DNA from: Tamarix chinensis
Taxonomy: Eukaryota > Streptophyta > Magnoliopsida > Caryophyllales > Tamaricaceae
NCBI GenBank assembly: GCA_030549775.1
Contig: CM060180.1
Span: 35,375,090-35,439,089, forward strand
Direction of reading: 5' to 3'
DNA: 64,000 nt
Numbering within the stretch: position 1 is the stretch's first letter; every line of letters starts with the position of its first letter. The position numbers and the translations under genes are program-made. Below are positions 48,330-61,527 of the stretch, one piece after another. The notes under the pieces were generated by a model. It did no database searches. It had not been told where the DNA came from and saw only the letters and a list, made by a program, of their open reading frames with translations.

Positions 48330-49667
48330 AGTAAAAATACGTTTTCTATATAACAATACCCTAAATAAATCCGTCCGGGTCGCGCTCAGCTCGGCTGATG
48401 ATGCAAAAGTGTCGGCTTCATTGATGGGTGCGGTATGGCTCCGGTCTAATGTAGCCCACAAAGTAGATCCAGCCCGGCTTAGGTTGGTCTAAGCGCCAAT
48501 CCAGGCTTGGGCTTTGGTATCGGCCGGCTCAGTTGATGCTTTTGCACTCCTTCGACGTCGGTGCCTCAGGGCCTAGGTTTTTTTCGGCTAGCTACTACTA
48601 GGGCCGGGCTACTCTGAAAGTGGCTGTCAAGGCACTAGACTCGACTAAGAGAATCTTACACCGAGATCGTCCTCCCTCGATCAACGTAGTGTGTTGGACC
48701 ACACGTCCGGGCATGCTCTTTCTGGCCCATCCAATCCAAGTTTGTAGTTTTCTAATACCGGATTTGTTTGGGCTGGGCTTGTTAGAAACGAAACTCAATG
48801 AGCAACTACAATTGTTCTATACTCTTAGATTCATAGGGTAGCATAAATTATTATATAAACAGTATTATAAGTGTTACAATATCACAGTATGAAAGAGGAA
48901 AATTTGGGCATGAAACATCTGATATCTGGTAGGTGATCTTTAATACTAGACCAAATCTCATTCGGTATAATTACCATATACTCTATTTTATTATTACTAC
49001 ACACCAAAAAACACTCTATTTCATGCCACAAGTTTTAAGCATATAGGTGTTTTAGGGGCCATCCTAGTCTCTCGTAATCATTTATGATAAGTGTTAGTTT
49101 GGAAAATGAGTTTTAATCCTAACACGCATGTTTTAGTTAATGGCAGTTCTTTAAAGGTGCATGTGCATGGCAGTAAAGTTAAAATTTCTAATAAACGTAA
49201 CCAGCTAATTGCAACAATCAATGACAACAAACTATCCAAACCACGCAATAGTTATTGCCATCGAGGAGCTTTGTATTCAGCGGTTCCGGAACGGAGGAGT
49301 CTTGTACGTGCAAGTACAAGATCATGCTTGGGTTGTAGAAGTGACTTTCATTTTTATTTTTCTTGGTATTGGTACGGTGTGGATGGATGCTATTAGCTAG
49401 GAGAAACTACCAGCTGTTTACTGCGGCCAAACATGCCCGATCTTGTCTTTGGATCAACTACTATATGCACAGCAGAGCTGGAATGGAAAAAATCCACCAA
49501 CAAGCTTCTTGGAGTGGAATTTTGGTGCATTGGCGATGTATTTCTGTGTATACATTCCGTGACTGGAAAGGTAACTTCTTTCTGCTGTCTTTTTTTTGTC
49601 CGGACCTCCCCTTCGAAGGACTAACTAACGAGGCTGAACTTTTTGCCATATTTTAAAGCCGTTGTTA
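48330..49667. other. Right flank of the MULE and intergenic DNA, no gene recognised
   Basis: 48370-48800 is moderately GC-rich and may include the unplaced right terminus of the MULE. Short frames (49091-49656) have no family resemblance. No supported gene. Confidence 0.5.
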
Positions 49668-50691
49668 AAGGATCTACATCCATACCTCAAATTTAAGGTA
49701 CCTAATTATACTATTTAATTATTATTTTTTTTTACTTTTTTTACTTTTATTAATTTACTTCAAATTTAATTTTCTACTCTACATTAATTACACTACTTCA
49801 AATTTATACTACCCCATTTTTTATCAATCACATCACTAATCATTTATACTTTATAATATTTAACTTTTAATTTATATTAATCTATAAATATCAATTAGTA
49901 ATATTATATAATCAAATTTTATTATATATAATTTTAAAAATAATTTAATTAATAATGACTATTTTAAAATAAAGTAAAAAAATACTTCATATACGCTTTT
50001 ACAATAAATTTAGTCTAAAAAGTGCAATGACTATGTCTCGGTTTTCTCACTTTGAGCACCTCAAATTTAAGATATTTTTTCTACACTTATAACCATTTTC
50101 TTAAATTTAAGGTACCTCAAATTTTAGATTGGGAGCCTCTCTTTTTTTCCCATTATAGATTATCATACTATTAGATCATCTCTATTAATGGGGAGGAAAT
50201 AAACTTCTCAATCTCAAATTTGAGATATCTTAAATTTGAGGAAAGGGTTGTAAGTGTAGAAAAAATACCTCAAATTTAAGGTTACCTCAAAATTTTAAGA
50301 TGTCCAAAGTGTGGAAACCGATACACATTCAGTACACTTTTTAGATTGAATTTGACTATTAGAATGTATATGAGGTATTTATTATTTGTTTTGTAAAAAA
50401 TAGTTGTTATTAATTACATTATTTTTAAAATTATATTTAATGAAATTTGATTATATAAGATTATTAATTGATATTTTTAGATTAATATAAATTAAAAATT
50501 AAATATTATAAAGTATAAATAATTGGTGATGTGATTGATAAAAGTAATTTGGTAGTATAAAATTGAGGTAGTGGGATGTAGAGTAGAAAATTAAAGTTGA
50601 GGTAAATTAATAAAAGTATAAAAGATGAGAGAGACAATAATTTGATAGAACAATTGGGCGTCTCAAATTTAAGGAATGAATGTAGATGCTC
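49668..50691. mobile_element. 1 kb foldback element with TTA duplication (PIF/Harbinger-like)
   Basis: The two halves are long imperfect inverted repeats (about 450 bp each): CTCAAATTTAAGGTACCT, TTTTTCTACACTTA and GTCTAAAAAGTGCA-type words recur inverted in the right half. Outer ends AAGGATCTACATCCAT and GAGCATCTACATTCAT are flanked by TTA on each side (49665-49667 and 50692-50694). The TTA duplication suggests a Tourist/Harbinger relative. No coding capacity. Confidence 0.75.
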
Positions 50692-50694
50692 TTA

Positions 50695-52918
50695 TGAAAA
50701 AAAAAAGGTGAACTAACCATCATATTAGGTTTGGTTGTTGAGTCGGACTCAAAAGTGGTGCGATGGGGAACACTAATTAATGAACCTTAGCGAGACATAC
50801 TCAAACTTCATATGCAAGAACACCTTATCGGAGTTGTTCATTAAGGCTTGAAGACATACAAAAGTAATCAAGCAATACCTAAATATATAATATTCAATGC
50901 AACTATAATAACTCATAACGTCAATGATTTAGTGGTGTTGTATGCGGATATGAGTACAGATGAATATGTAGGATCGTAGGATCGAGCTCTTCTATCTTCT
51001 TTTCATCCACACAGGGATCATGTACTCCAAAACAATCACGTTTAAGTGTGGAGTTCATGTTAATATAAATAATTATATCAATCTTTATAACACTTCACTT
51101 AATTTTGAAGTATTACACCATATATTTTTTCTATGGTTGTGGATAGGGAGCCCTCACCTTTATTTGCTTCTACGGTTGTGCCTCTACGTTTCCACCCAGG
51201 CAATGTCCGCTTTCTTTATTTTATTTTCTTACCGTGATTCTATCGGTTTTTCGTTTTATGTTTGATAAATAAAGTGTTGTAATAGACTATCATGAAATAT
51301 AGCAAGGAATTTGGGTAGAAAATAATTTGTGCCGAATTACTATTTTTAATTTTTTTAATTTATGCAAATCATAAAGTTACCATGGCAATTACTTAAAAAA
51401 ATTATGGACTTAATAACAAGCTGTATATAGGATTAAGCAATGAGTTATTTCCTTTGTTATGTTATATAAATACCTCTTAACAATATTTTTACTTCTATAT
51501 GCTATTTACTGATAAATTTTCTTATCGGAAAGAGAGAGAGAGAGAGAGAGAATACTTTATGCTACACAAGGAAGAAATTAATAAAAGAGCTCTGGTCATT
51601 ATTCCTTAAAACAGTGCATGCGGTGATCAGTAAAAACATGGGCGTAGTGTCGTTCTTAGCGTAGTAGTCTGCCAGTAAAAGGATGCAGTATTATTATCGG
51701 TATGCATTTGGCAGCGGCGCCGGGCCACGGAAAACGAGACCCAGACGTTCCAGACCAGGCTGCGCTGAGCCGGCAAGGACCTTCCCCCGTGCCTATAATA
51801 AGCCGCCGCAGGCAAGTTCTCGGACAAGGTCAAGATCACACCCTCCAAGGGGATCAGATATAATTTTTAAAAAAACAATACCCAAATCAGTTTTTTATGT
51901 CATCTACGTACAATAATACCTTATCTAAAATACCTATTTAGTAATGTTAGATACTCGATTTATCTTCACTATTCGAATACTCAATGAAAAAATAAATATT
52001 AAATGTATAACTAAAAGTTATTAAAACATAGCATATTGTAAATATAATAAACCAAATATGCGAACCAAATCTATTCTTAATATTTTAAAAAATGTCATTT
52101 GCATTTCACGATAATATAAATTAAAAGACAGTCAGACCTAATCAACCATCAATGGTAGATTTGGCTTATGACAATCGAAAAATTATTAGATATATCAGTT
52201 GAATTTTATAACTATGGGTGTACTTTTAATTAGTATAATTCAGATGTACTCTTAGTATAATTATATTGTCATTTTAATTAATTATATTATATTTATATTT
52301 ATAAAGATAGAATAAAAATAAACTAAAAGTGCAACAGAATTATATTGAAGTTAAAACCGTAGCTAGGTAATGAAACTGATAATTTCGCTTCAAATTGGAC
52401 TTAGTTCATGAAGCTTCTTTATTAGTCCTCCCCCCCTCCTCCTCAAGTGGAATAAGGTCTCACATGAACGTAGGTCCAGAAATCTTGACACCTTTATATA
52501 TATAAGAGCTTACTAGGACCGTGGAGGACCATTTGCTTACGATATTAAACACTACTTTCACTACTGTGCTGTGTTAGTTCGAACACAACAATACTATACT
52601 ATTCATCCACAGCTTAAGACGGTACTGATATTGAAATATCCATAGTCAATGCACGAACAGGAATTTGATTTTTTTCGGAAATAGGACGGTGAATGATAGA
52701 AGGTACAGCTGAGCTCTTTATTGAAGAAGCCTCAGATTTGCAAAGAGACTTAAGCCAGACGGCCACGCCCCTCCTCAACGTGAAATCGGCAAAACCGACA
52801 AAGAAGAGATACCTTATAATGTTTGGCGTTCTTTCAATTCAAATTTATATGGTTGGAGTGGTGAATTTTTGAATGCATGGCCCTCCATTTTGTTTATTTG
52901 TCCTCTTCAATGTCTTAA
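50695..52918. other. Intergenic, no gene recognised
   Basis: Mostly AT-rich. A GA tract lies at 51531-51551. 51710-51860 is a GC-rich island with open frames on both strands that match no family I know. A TATATATATAAGAG word lies near 52496 without a recognisable downstream gene. Confidence 0.5.
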
Positions 52919-53160
52919 CACTACTGCAAGATAGATATTTAATAACACCTAATAGAACATAGTTATCCAAATATTGATGTCAAAAGTATGGATGTTGGAT
53001 ACAGTGTTTGTAAAAATGTTTTGATAATGGCTGTATATAAAACAAGCCGTTAAAAACTTCAACATTTAACTGTGGTTTTAAAAAATGTTGTCACAATCTT
53101 TAGATGATGTTTTTGATACTATATATATATTAAAAAAAATAATCCCGTAAAGAAACGAAG
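52919..53160 (+). mobile_element. Lone CACTA-like terminus
   Basis: CACTACTGCAAGATAG is a typical CACTA end, preceded by TAA. The following 240 bp contain repeated AAAATGTTTTGATAATGG-like and AACATTTAACTGTGG-like words. The partner end (expected CTTGCAGTAGTG then TAA) was not found to the right in this window. Confidence 0.45.
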
Positions 53161-53329
53161 AATCTACAATAGGGCACATTAGTTCTTCTTCCTCGCATTG
53201 AGCATACCTATTCTTTCTCCCCTCTCTTTCACACATATCCAACCCTATTAGGGTTTTGTTCCATTATTCCTTCATTTTGCTCATTTCCTTTCCTATAAGA
53301 TCTTTTCTTCTTTAGTCAGCCCTCATTTT

Positions 53330-55620
53330 TAGGGCTAGAAATTTTCGTTAAAAAGAGTGATTTGCATAAACTAAAACATTAAAAAAAAAATGCAAGTTGT
53401 TACCACCACACTTTATATAAATATCATTTTCTCTACCATTCATATACTAAGTATTAAGGCTAAAATATTATTTTGATTAAATTAGGAACATCAATCATAG
53501 AAATCATATAAGAAATTACATTACAAAATTAGCATTGTTCTAATAAAATAAAAGATTAGATAAATGTTATAATAACCAAAGGAAAGAAATATAGAAGGGA
53601 ACATAAGAGTCCAAGGGATATCTAGATCAAATGATATCAATTGCAAATATCAGAAAGTCTTAACTCTCAATCCCAAACACAAGACATCATGCAATACCAT
53701 CACTACCCCAAAAAGCAGTTTTAATAACGGTTATTTTATAGTTTTAATAACGGTTTTCAACCGTTATTAAAACGCCCGTTATTAAATCTTTAATAACGGT
53801 TCATAACCGTTATCAAAAATATAAAAAAATCCGCCAATATGAGCATAAAATGCATGTTTAATAACGGTTTTTAAGAAAAACCGTTGTTAAAACAAAGGGT
53901 TTTAATAACGGTTATAAAAAAACCGTTGTTAAAACATCATCCAACTACACTTTCTGACATTATTTAGGCATTTATTAAACCCTAATACGTATTAAATGAG
54001 CATAAATTTGAGAATAAATGTACATTTTTAATAACGGTTCTTATAAAAACCGTTATTAAAATGTAGGTTTTAATAACGGTTTTCAGAAGAACCGTTATTA
54101 AAGTCTAAGTTTTGATAACGGTTTTCATCAGAACCGTTATTAAAACTCCAGTTTTTTTTTTAGTTTCTGCAGTTTTGTTCCTGCCCACATACACAGTTGT
54201 ATGTTAAAATAATTACCAAATATGCATTGTAAAACAACATCAATTGATAACAAATTAGTAATCACACCATAATTTCAATCAATCCATTGTTAATATGCAT
54301 GTCTTAATACGCCAGACATATATACTCAAGAATCAAAATTAGTAGGCATACCACAACTTGGTAGCAAGGAGAAGGAGAGCAAGAGAACGAAGGTGCAGAG
54401 AGTCTGAAAACTTTGGCACGAAACAGAACTGAGCGAAATAAAAATTTGATTTTGGCGTTTTAATAATGGTTCATGAGAGAACTGTTATTAAAAATAGTAT
54501 TTAATAACGGTTCCTGATAGAACCGTTATTAAAACCTTCAGACTTTTGACAACGGTTCTAATATGAACATTTATTAAAAGATGTTTTAATAATGGTTTTA
54601 TTTAAACCGTTATTAAAACATCCGTCCAAATTTTAACGTTGCCCTTTTAACGGTTTAATAACGGTTTTTAACTAGAACCGTTATCAAAATCTTCCACTCA
54701 TTAATTTTCACGCGTTTGACAACAGTTTTCAAACCACCGTTATTATTGTCTCGTTATTATTTTCCGTTTTCGTAGTATTGCATCAAAATGCTCCTACAAA
54801 GTCATAATTGCCTATTGATTATGCAAGGGACCATAAAATGGAACCTATTAGTACAATGATAGTGCATAACCCACTAAACATTACTACGCATGCAAATGTT
54901 ACATGGGGTACATAAAAGGCATTGCAAGAGAAATGTGGTATGAATACATCAAGAATGTATGCAATAATGAGATATAATAAGCTTGTTGTAACATATACAT
55001 CACCAAGGTCACATTCTCATCATTTTATTATATTTAACCATATCATAACTTAATGAATTAATTCATATTGAGGGTGTTGCACACAGGGAAGACACCAACC
55101 CATAATCAACCATTCCCAAAACAATCACCCATACCTCATGCATAAATATAAGGGTGTATAGTGCACTACAACAATTACTAACCAATCATACCAAAATATC
55201 AAAATCAGAAGTCAGACACAAGGCAACTATCAAATATAGGTAGGTCATGAAGACACTTACTAAACCAATAATTCAATTTAATTCCAATGACCAACCAATA
55301 TTGGCTTTCATTTTAATTACTTAAGGGGAGATCATATCAACCTAGAGACACTAAGGCACTCTAATCATATTAACGCACAAAGATAGCAAAATATCCCAGT
55401 AGCTATTAACCCAATGATACTAAGATACCCTGTTCGTACTAATATATAAAAGAAGCATAAGAATATACTAACAAGGATACATAACTTATAAGTATGTATA
55501 ACCTCTTAAAAGTTTGAAGGACTAAATAGAGTAAGATATATGATATAATTAGGGCACTGACGCAAACTAGTGAAATCCAACCAATCTAAGGAATAAACCT
55601 TATATTTAGGGTAATGTTAA
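53330..55620 (-). mobile_element. Second copy of LTR family A, truncated and interrupted
   Basis: It aligns by eye in the same orientation to the 1.95-3.2 kb part of the LTR at 1936-5729: GTTACCNCCATACTTTRTA, CTCTACCATTC, ACTCTCAATCC, and the long block CTCAAGGGGAGAT with CACTAAGGYA and AATAGAGTAAGA. The C-rich half is missing and the right side is cut by the hAT fragment near 55620. A CACTA MITE (53701-54777) sits inside it. Confidence 0.75.
53701..54777. mobile_element. CACTA-derived MITE with AATAACGGTT palindromes
   Basis: It starts CACTACCCCAAAAAGCAG and ends CCGTTTTCGTAGTA. Both subterminal regions are packed with TTTTAATAACGGTT paired to AACCGTTATTAAAA over 4-7 bp loops. The internal AGAACGAAGGTGCAGAGAGT and GGCACGAAAC..ACTGAGCG segment near the right end is nearly identical to 61306-61360 of the larger CACTA. 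It is therefore an internal-deletion derivative of that family. The 3-bp duplication is unclear. It lies inside LTR copy 2. Confidence 0.85.
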
Positions 55621-57165
55621 TAAAATTGCGATTCAAGCAGTAGAATCGCACAATTCTACAATTTTACCTCAGTCCAACAATATGGATCACTTGTAAAATT
55701 AGACCATGAGTAGAATTGGTGTGAAATCATGTAGAATCATTTAGAATTTTGATTTGACATGCGATTTCACCGATTCTAGCTTTACCTTATCTTTTAAATA
55801 AATACAAGGAAAAACATAAATAGATCTAAAAAATAACTAAAATCCCATTGAACTCTCACTTCTTTCTCCCTCCTCTATTTTGCATCATCTTCTACTGATC
55901 CATCTTCTCACTTCCATCACTTTCATATGATCTTGCTCATGGCCTTCTTTAATTCTTTTTACTAGACTTCACTTTTCTTCTTTCTTGTTTTGGAGGTCAT
56001 AGCCTCATAGGTTGATTCCTTACCGGTCAAATCTAAGAAATGAGTGGCGTGGAGCTATAATCCTTGAACATCCTTGAACTTGAGCAGTTGCAAGCTTGAA
56101 GCACCTCTACTGACAAGCGTTCACCTTTAGCAACAATTTTGGGTAGTGTAATTTTTTTCCTTATCGATGTAAACTATATACACATTGTTCCTACCTAATT
56201 CGCTAGATTCAAATTTTAAGTTTCAATGATCTCATTATATAATAATCTTAAATTTAGATTTTTACTTAACATGTACCTACCACTACTCTTCATTTTTTTA
56301 GATTTTCTTCCATACCTAGCATGTAAATGATCCATGTATTTAGGAGTTTTTTCTTGAATAATTATAAGTTTTATATATGATTTTAGAATTCATTCACTAA
56401 CTTTTAGATTGATTCACATTCACATAAAATAATTCATTTAAATCACTTGTTGTTTATATATTACTTAAATTTAAAATTATACAAAATTTTAAAATCATGG
56501 GTATAGCTGTATAGAATTGATGTATGCTTGACTAATTGTGTATTTAATGTTGTATATTATTGATGTATACTTGTATAGTTTTTTTTTTTGCTTGTATAGT
56601 TAATATATGATGTATAATTATTGTAATGCTATTTTTTCTTTTGTTTTCTTGAGGATAAACAATGTCGACTTCTAGATCTAAAAGGGTAAAAGAAAAAAAT
56701 TGCTCCTAGTAATAGATTAGATTCAGGTTTGAGAACATGGTTGGTAAGTGGATGATGGTAGGAAATAAGTGAGGTGTAAATATTATGGGTTGTTCATTCT
56801 AGGGAGAATTTTTAAGTTGAAGCATCATATAGTTGGAGCTCACACTAATGGTAAAACTTGCTTAATAGTCTTAAGATGTTAAACAAAAATTTAGAAACAT
56901 TTTTGTAGCTAATGAAGAAGAAGCTTAATATTAGTAAGGTTGATACTTTTGAAGAGTTTAGGCATGATTATAGTCGAAAAGGAAAAGATTATGGATTATT
57001 TTATTAGCAAAAAACCATTGTTGCAAACCACACTTAATCAAAAGTTCAAAAAAGGAAGAAAGAGAGGAAGTTTATCAACAAAATGCATGCTTTTATACAC
57101 TATTGTTGTTCCCTTTAATGCAGTGAACAATCCTACTTTTGTGCTTATGGTTGAGATAATATGCA
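55620..57165 (+). pseudogene. hAT transposase fragment with BED zinc finger
   Basis: Around 56740-56860 the broken frames read WMMVGNK then a CKYC-like and RLKHH-like BED-finger remnant, as at the N terminus of plant BED-type hAT transposases. 56940-57165 continues with DYFISKKPLLQTTLNQKFKK and a block ending FNAVNNPTFVLMVE, matching the region before the catalytic core (usually PF..V.SP.F..M). It stops abruptly where the next LTR starts. The left part (55620-56640) shows palindromic GTAGAATCGCACAATTCTAC-like words and probable leader sequence. The catalytic core is not present. Confidence 0.7.
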
Positions 57166-58260
57166 TGTAATACCCCGTTCTCCCAAATCCTAATTACCAT
57201 ATATGATTGGCCTATTATTACGTCTAATATATATATATACATATCTATTCTATTATCAAGCCTCATTCCGTTCGTGTATATTTTTAGACATTTCGTCGAT
57301 TATTTCTTTTGTGTGCGTAAAACACATTTATTATAGTTCTTCCGATTCTCGTGTTTTCAATCTTTTTGATCCCTTCAAAATTTTTGAATCGATCTAAAAA
57401 TATTTTTGAGCTCATCCATCCATTCTATTCATTCATGTTTCTCCCTTTCCTTCCGAATCGCTAAATTGCGGAAAAATTCATTTACGCGATTAGATAATTT
57501 GAGTCGTTTTTGCTATTTTTAATCCATTAGTCATCAAATGAGTTATGAGACCAAATATTTTTATATATTTGATTTTATAAAAATATTCCGTATCAATACG
57601 TGATAATTTGAACCCCCGTTATTCGTTTTGTGAATTTGCAGAAAAATACGTTTCCACAACTTACCCGTTTTGCTGTTTTTGATCGTTTTCCATCCTTCGA
57701 GTTTCAAACCAACTCCCATACTTATTATTTTTATATATTTGAGTTTATAAGATTATTCCAAACATTTTCATAAATTTTTATGATTTTTAGGATTCAAGTG
57801 ATATTTTTCTAAATAAGTGTCAATTATTAGACTTTCTTGCAATTTAATTAATCAAAATAAATTGTAACCAATCCTCTAACTACTAGTTCAATCCTAACTA
57901 GTCTCCTAAGCAAATAAAATCATATTTGTAACTTGGTTACATTTCTCCCAACTCAAAAAGTGCAACTAGTACCACAATCATGATTTTATGACATTTCTCT
58001 TATACACTCAACCATAGCATATCATCTCTCTTACACCCCTAATCCTAGCACTCAAGTGAGGCCAAAGTCAAACAAAAAACTCAATCCACACTCCTTCATA
58101 TCATATCTCACTCTATTTTTGGCCAAATCGTGCGTTCCAAACTCAAAACACACATAAAATTATGAATTACAACAGAGTGCAAAGTTAATTACTTTCCAGC
58201 TTGCAGCAACTCATTCTCTCTCTCTTACTGGTTATTCTATTCCTTTATTTTCTGTTTCTT
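57166..58260 (+). mobile_element. Partial LTR (family C) cutting the hAT gene
   Basis: It starts TGTAATACCCCGTTCTCCC, like the other long LTRs (TGTAATATCCC, TGTAACACCCC), directly after ATGCA at 57161-57165. Inside, two diverged copies of a roughly 155-bp module (about 57455-57610 and 57615-57765) share TTTTTATATATTTGATTTTA. The other end and the second ATGCA were not found, so the right limit is approximate. Confidence 0.5.
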
Positions 58261-58399
58261 TAGAAATATTGCATTGCATACTATGAATCCATATAATTTA
58301 AACCCTTGAAGTCGATCTCCTTCAAGCTTATTGATAACCAAACTTATTGTACCCGTGGACTGTTTGCGTTTGGATACTATGACTGATGTATACCCTTCC

Positions 58400-59948
58400 T
58401 TTCATCAAAAGTGTTGAAATTTCATTCTCTAACAAGTCACATTTATACAAGTCCTAAACAAAAATATTACATATTATTAATTATTTATTACACGGAATAC
58501 ATTTAATAACAATTCATAGTTTGTAATGCTTACCTCGAGAAGAGTAGAAAGACGTGCATCAGCTTCACAACTATCTTTGACGCTATTTACATTAGGTATG
58601 TGAAGCTGATCATGGTCTACTGAATCAGATGGCTTATACCCTTGAAATTTAATAAATAACAACTTTTGCTTCATTGTTGTCATCCGTTCAAATGCTATGT
58701 TCAATTTCTGGGTGAGGATGGCGACTTGCTCATTAGTGCTACGAGAACCACGAGATCGACCATATATACTCATTCTCGTAACACCTAATCCAAGACCCCT
58801 ATGTCTTCTATGGTGTTCTACAATTCCTGTAGCTTAGGTCAAAGTCTTGGTCCACCCCCTCCTCACCATCTGATATTTCAAGTTTGCTATGTAATGTATA
58901 TAATATATGTAAATTTAACTTATAGGAATACACATAATATAATAGTTTTCTTTTTAAGTAGGGTTCTAGATATCTACAAACTTATAATTTTTTTGGCTAG
59001 AACATCAACATATTCATTCATATATCCATCTCTTGTTGCTCTAGCCTTCTTCCATAATGTACCAATATTGATGGACGAGGTATACGGGTCCAAGTCTTGG
59101 GCTAGAAGCTACAAATCAAAAAATATTCTTAATTAAGAATATTATTATAAAATTCGACATTTACATGTAAATAGATAAATCACAAAATGCATACCAACTC
59201 CTCTTTAAGGCTTGCATAGCCTTTGCGAGCCATATTATGCCGGTATTTATTTTGCTTCGCTATCTCTTTATTTTGGGTACTTTTTTCCTATGTTACAAAC
59301 CAAAATATAGTGACATGGTTATTTCAATATTAAGCATACTGGGATCGATACAAAAGTTTAATTGTTATCTAACAAGTACCTTAAAATCCCCCATAAGACG
59401 ATATGCAATAAATTGGTTCCAACTTTCTTGATCGATGAAACCGTATCGTTTGGGTGGGTTCTGCCGTAGAGAACCATCTCTCTTTCTTTACATTTTCCTA
59501 TGAGCTAAATACGACCTAAATGTTCTTAGACGCTCCCCACAATGTCTAAGAAGCCATTTCTTCCTACTCTCTGGGACATTGAGCATTCTCTGTAAAATAA
59601 GACATGTAAATATATACCGATGTTAATGTAATAAAATTAATAACATTTTACATACAAAAATGATTAGATAAAATAGCATATTTACCGTAATTTCCTGCCA
59701 AATATGCTCCTTATGACCTTTGTAACCTGATTCTAATTATTATAGGAGATAGGAACATGGTTACGGGTCACAAGTGAAATGTAAGTCAAGAACATGTCTA
59801 CGTAAGGGCCAATGGGAAGATTGTAAGTATTCCATCCCAACTCGACTAATTCTCCTCTATTCCTCATGTCTGTGATGATTCTCATAATCGTAGGTCCTCT
59901 TTTCCCTTCTTCATCACTACTATCCCTATTAATGTTTTTGTTGGCCAT
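58400..59948 (-). pseudogene. CACTA Transposase_24-type gene, second copy
   Basis: The first exon (59948-59733) starts MANKNINRDSSDEEGKRGPT and contains ELGWNTYNLPIGPYVDMFLT. Later pieces read VPESRKKWLLRHCGERLRTF (about 59590-59500), then ESWNQFIAYRL, the dW..Fv..R block of the plant En/Spm protein, and a C-terminal coiled segment at 58773-58477 (NEQVAILTQKLNIAFERMTT). It is collinear with 1-1394 and better preserved, but still frameshifted. TNP2 is not found beside it. Confidence 0.75.
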
Positions 59949-59949
59949 A

Positions 59950-61527
59950 TATCTACAATAAATAAATAAATAAATAATGTTATAATGTTATGTATTGAGC
60001 ACAATGTACCATTATATTATCGATACGAATCATACTTAAAAATAATTAATCTCAAATGTATTATGCTATTATATATATATATATATATATATACGATCAT
60101 GATAACACATTTCCAAAAAGATATTAATACTAACCCTAACCCTAATTAACCATAATAAATGATAAACCCTAACCCTAACCTTAACCCTAGCTAATTAACC
60201 ATAATTTATTATAATAAAACCTAACCCTAAACCTCATAAAACCCTAAGCCTAAACCTAGCTAACTGTAATTAAACCATAATATATAAATCATATTATTAT
60301 CATATTATTAATTATAATTATTATTATTATTATATCTATTTAATCCTCATCAAATAGCAATCATTATGCATCTTAATTGAAATTTTCATAATGATGTGCA
60401 TATGTAAAATATTTTTTCATTTCATTATATGACATTTCCTATATCTTATTGCTATTATAAATTTGAAAATTCACGAGTTACCTTGGAGCGCATCGGATTG
60501 ATCGGCTTCAACACGAGTCCTTTTAGCACGCTTTGTCCTCACTCACGCACTTCGAGAAATTTTCAGAAAATTTAAGGTCCTCCACTCTTAACTGTGGAGT
60601 TCTTAGGACAGAATCACCAAAAGGATTATACCATGTTGATATAGTAGCATCTCTAATTTGAAATTTTCATGTTAATGATGTGCATATGTCAAATATTTTT
60701 TACCATTTCATTATATGACATTTCCTATATCTTATTGCTAGTGTCCTATAATTATTAATGAAAATGTGTGTGTGTGTGTGTATAGTTTTTACGAGTGAAA
60801 ATGTACATAATTCTACACTCACATTCATATTATATATATATGTAAAGGTCTCGGCCAACACATGTGTTTGTTATTATATAACAATAACGCACAAATTCAA
60901 CAATGAACGACAACACTTTCAATCGACACATTTTCGAACGACAAACCGCAATTTTTCAATAACAAACAAGCGCAACCATGTAGCAACATGCATGCATTTA
61001 TATATATATATATAAGTAGATAAAAAGTTACGAGAGGAAGAACAAACACATACGTAAAGTGAGTTAGCTACAAACACGATGACGAGTAAGTTGAGAGCGG
61101 TAAAGGCCTACAAACACGACGGAGGATGAAGGTACAAGTGCTGGCTAGCTAGGTTCGGAACAATGACAGCACACACATGCAAAGCTGACAATGGCAGAGG
61201 GGTGGTGGAGAGTTGGTGGTGCGAGGGTTTCCCTTACTTGAGAGGAGCCGGAGTGATGGTGCACGGTGTGGTGGTGTGAGGGTTTGTAAGGAGAAAGAGA
61301 GTAAGAGAATGAAGGTGCAGAGAGTCTGAAATTTTTGGCACGAAACAAAACTGAGCGAAATAAAAGTTTGATTTTGGATTTTTAATAACGGTTCCTAAAA
61401 GAACCGTTATTAAAACATCTGTTAATAACGGTTCTCTCAGGAACCGTTATTAAAACGTTCAGAATTTTGACAACGGTTCTTGTATGAACCGTTATTAAAA
61501 CCTTTTTTTTTTTCCATTTTCGTAGTA
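59950..61527 (-). mobile_element. 5' terminal part of the second CACTA element
   Basis: Its right end CCATTTTCGTAGTA (to about 61527) is preceded by three clean AATAACGGTT palindromes (61382-61500). The leader-like stretch 61280-61375 matches the MITE at 53701-54777. Between this end and the Transposase_24 start there are only 1.6 kb and no TNP2, so this copy is an internal-deletion derivative or has a different gene order. Its other end is not identified. Confidence 0.7.
60126..60270. repeat. Telomere-like AACCCTA tract
   Basis: Clusters of AACCCTAACCCTAA and AAACCCTAA words alternate with TTAACCATAAT spacers over about 140 bp. The plant telomere unit is TTTAGGG/CCCTAAA; many copies here are the shorter CCCTAA. 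Better read as degenerate microsatellite than a former telomere. Confidence 0.7.

Noticed and set aside
60126..60270. Former telomere or chromosome fusion point
   Set aside because: Repeats are short, irregular and mostly CCCTAA rather than the plant CCCTAAA, and are embedded in a CACTA leader.
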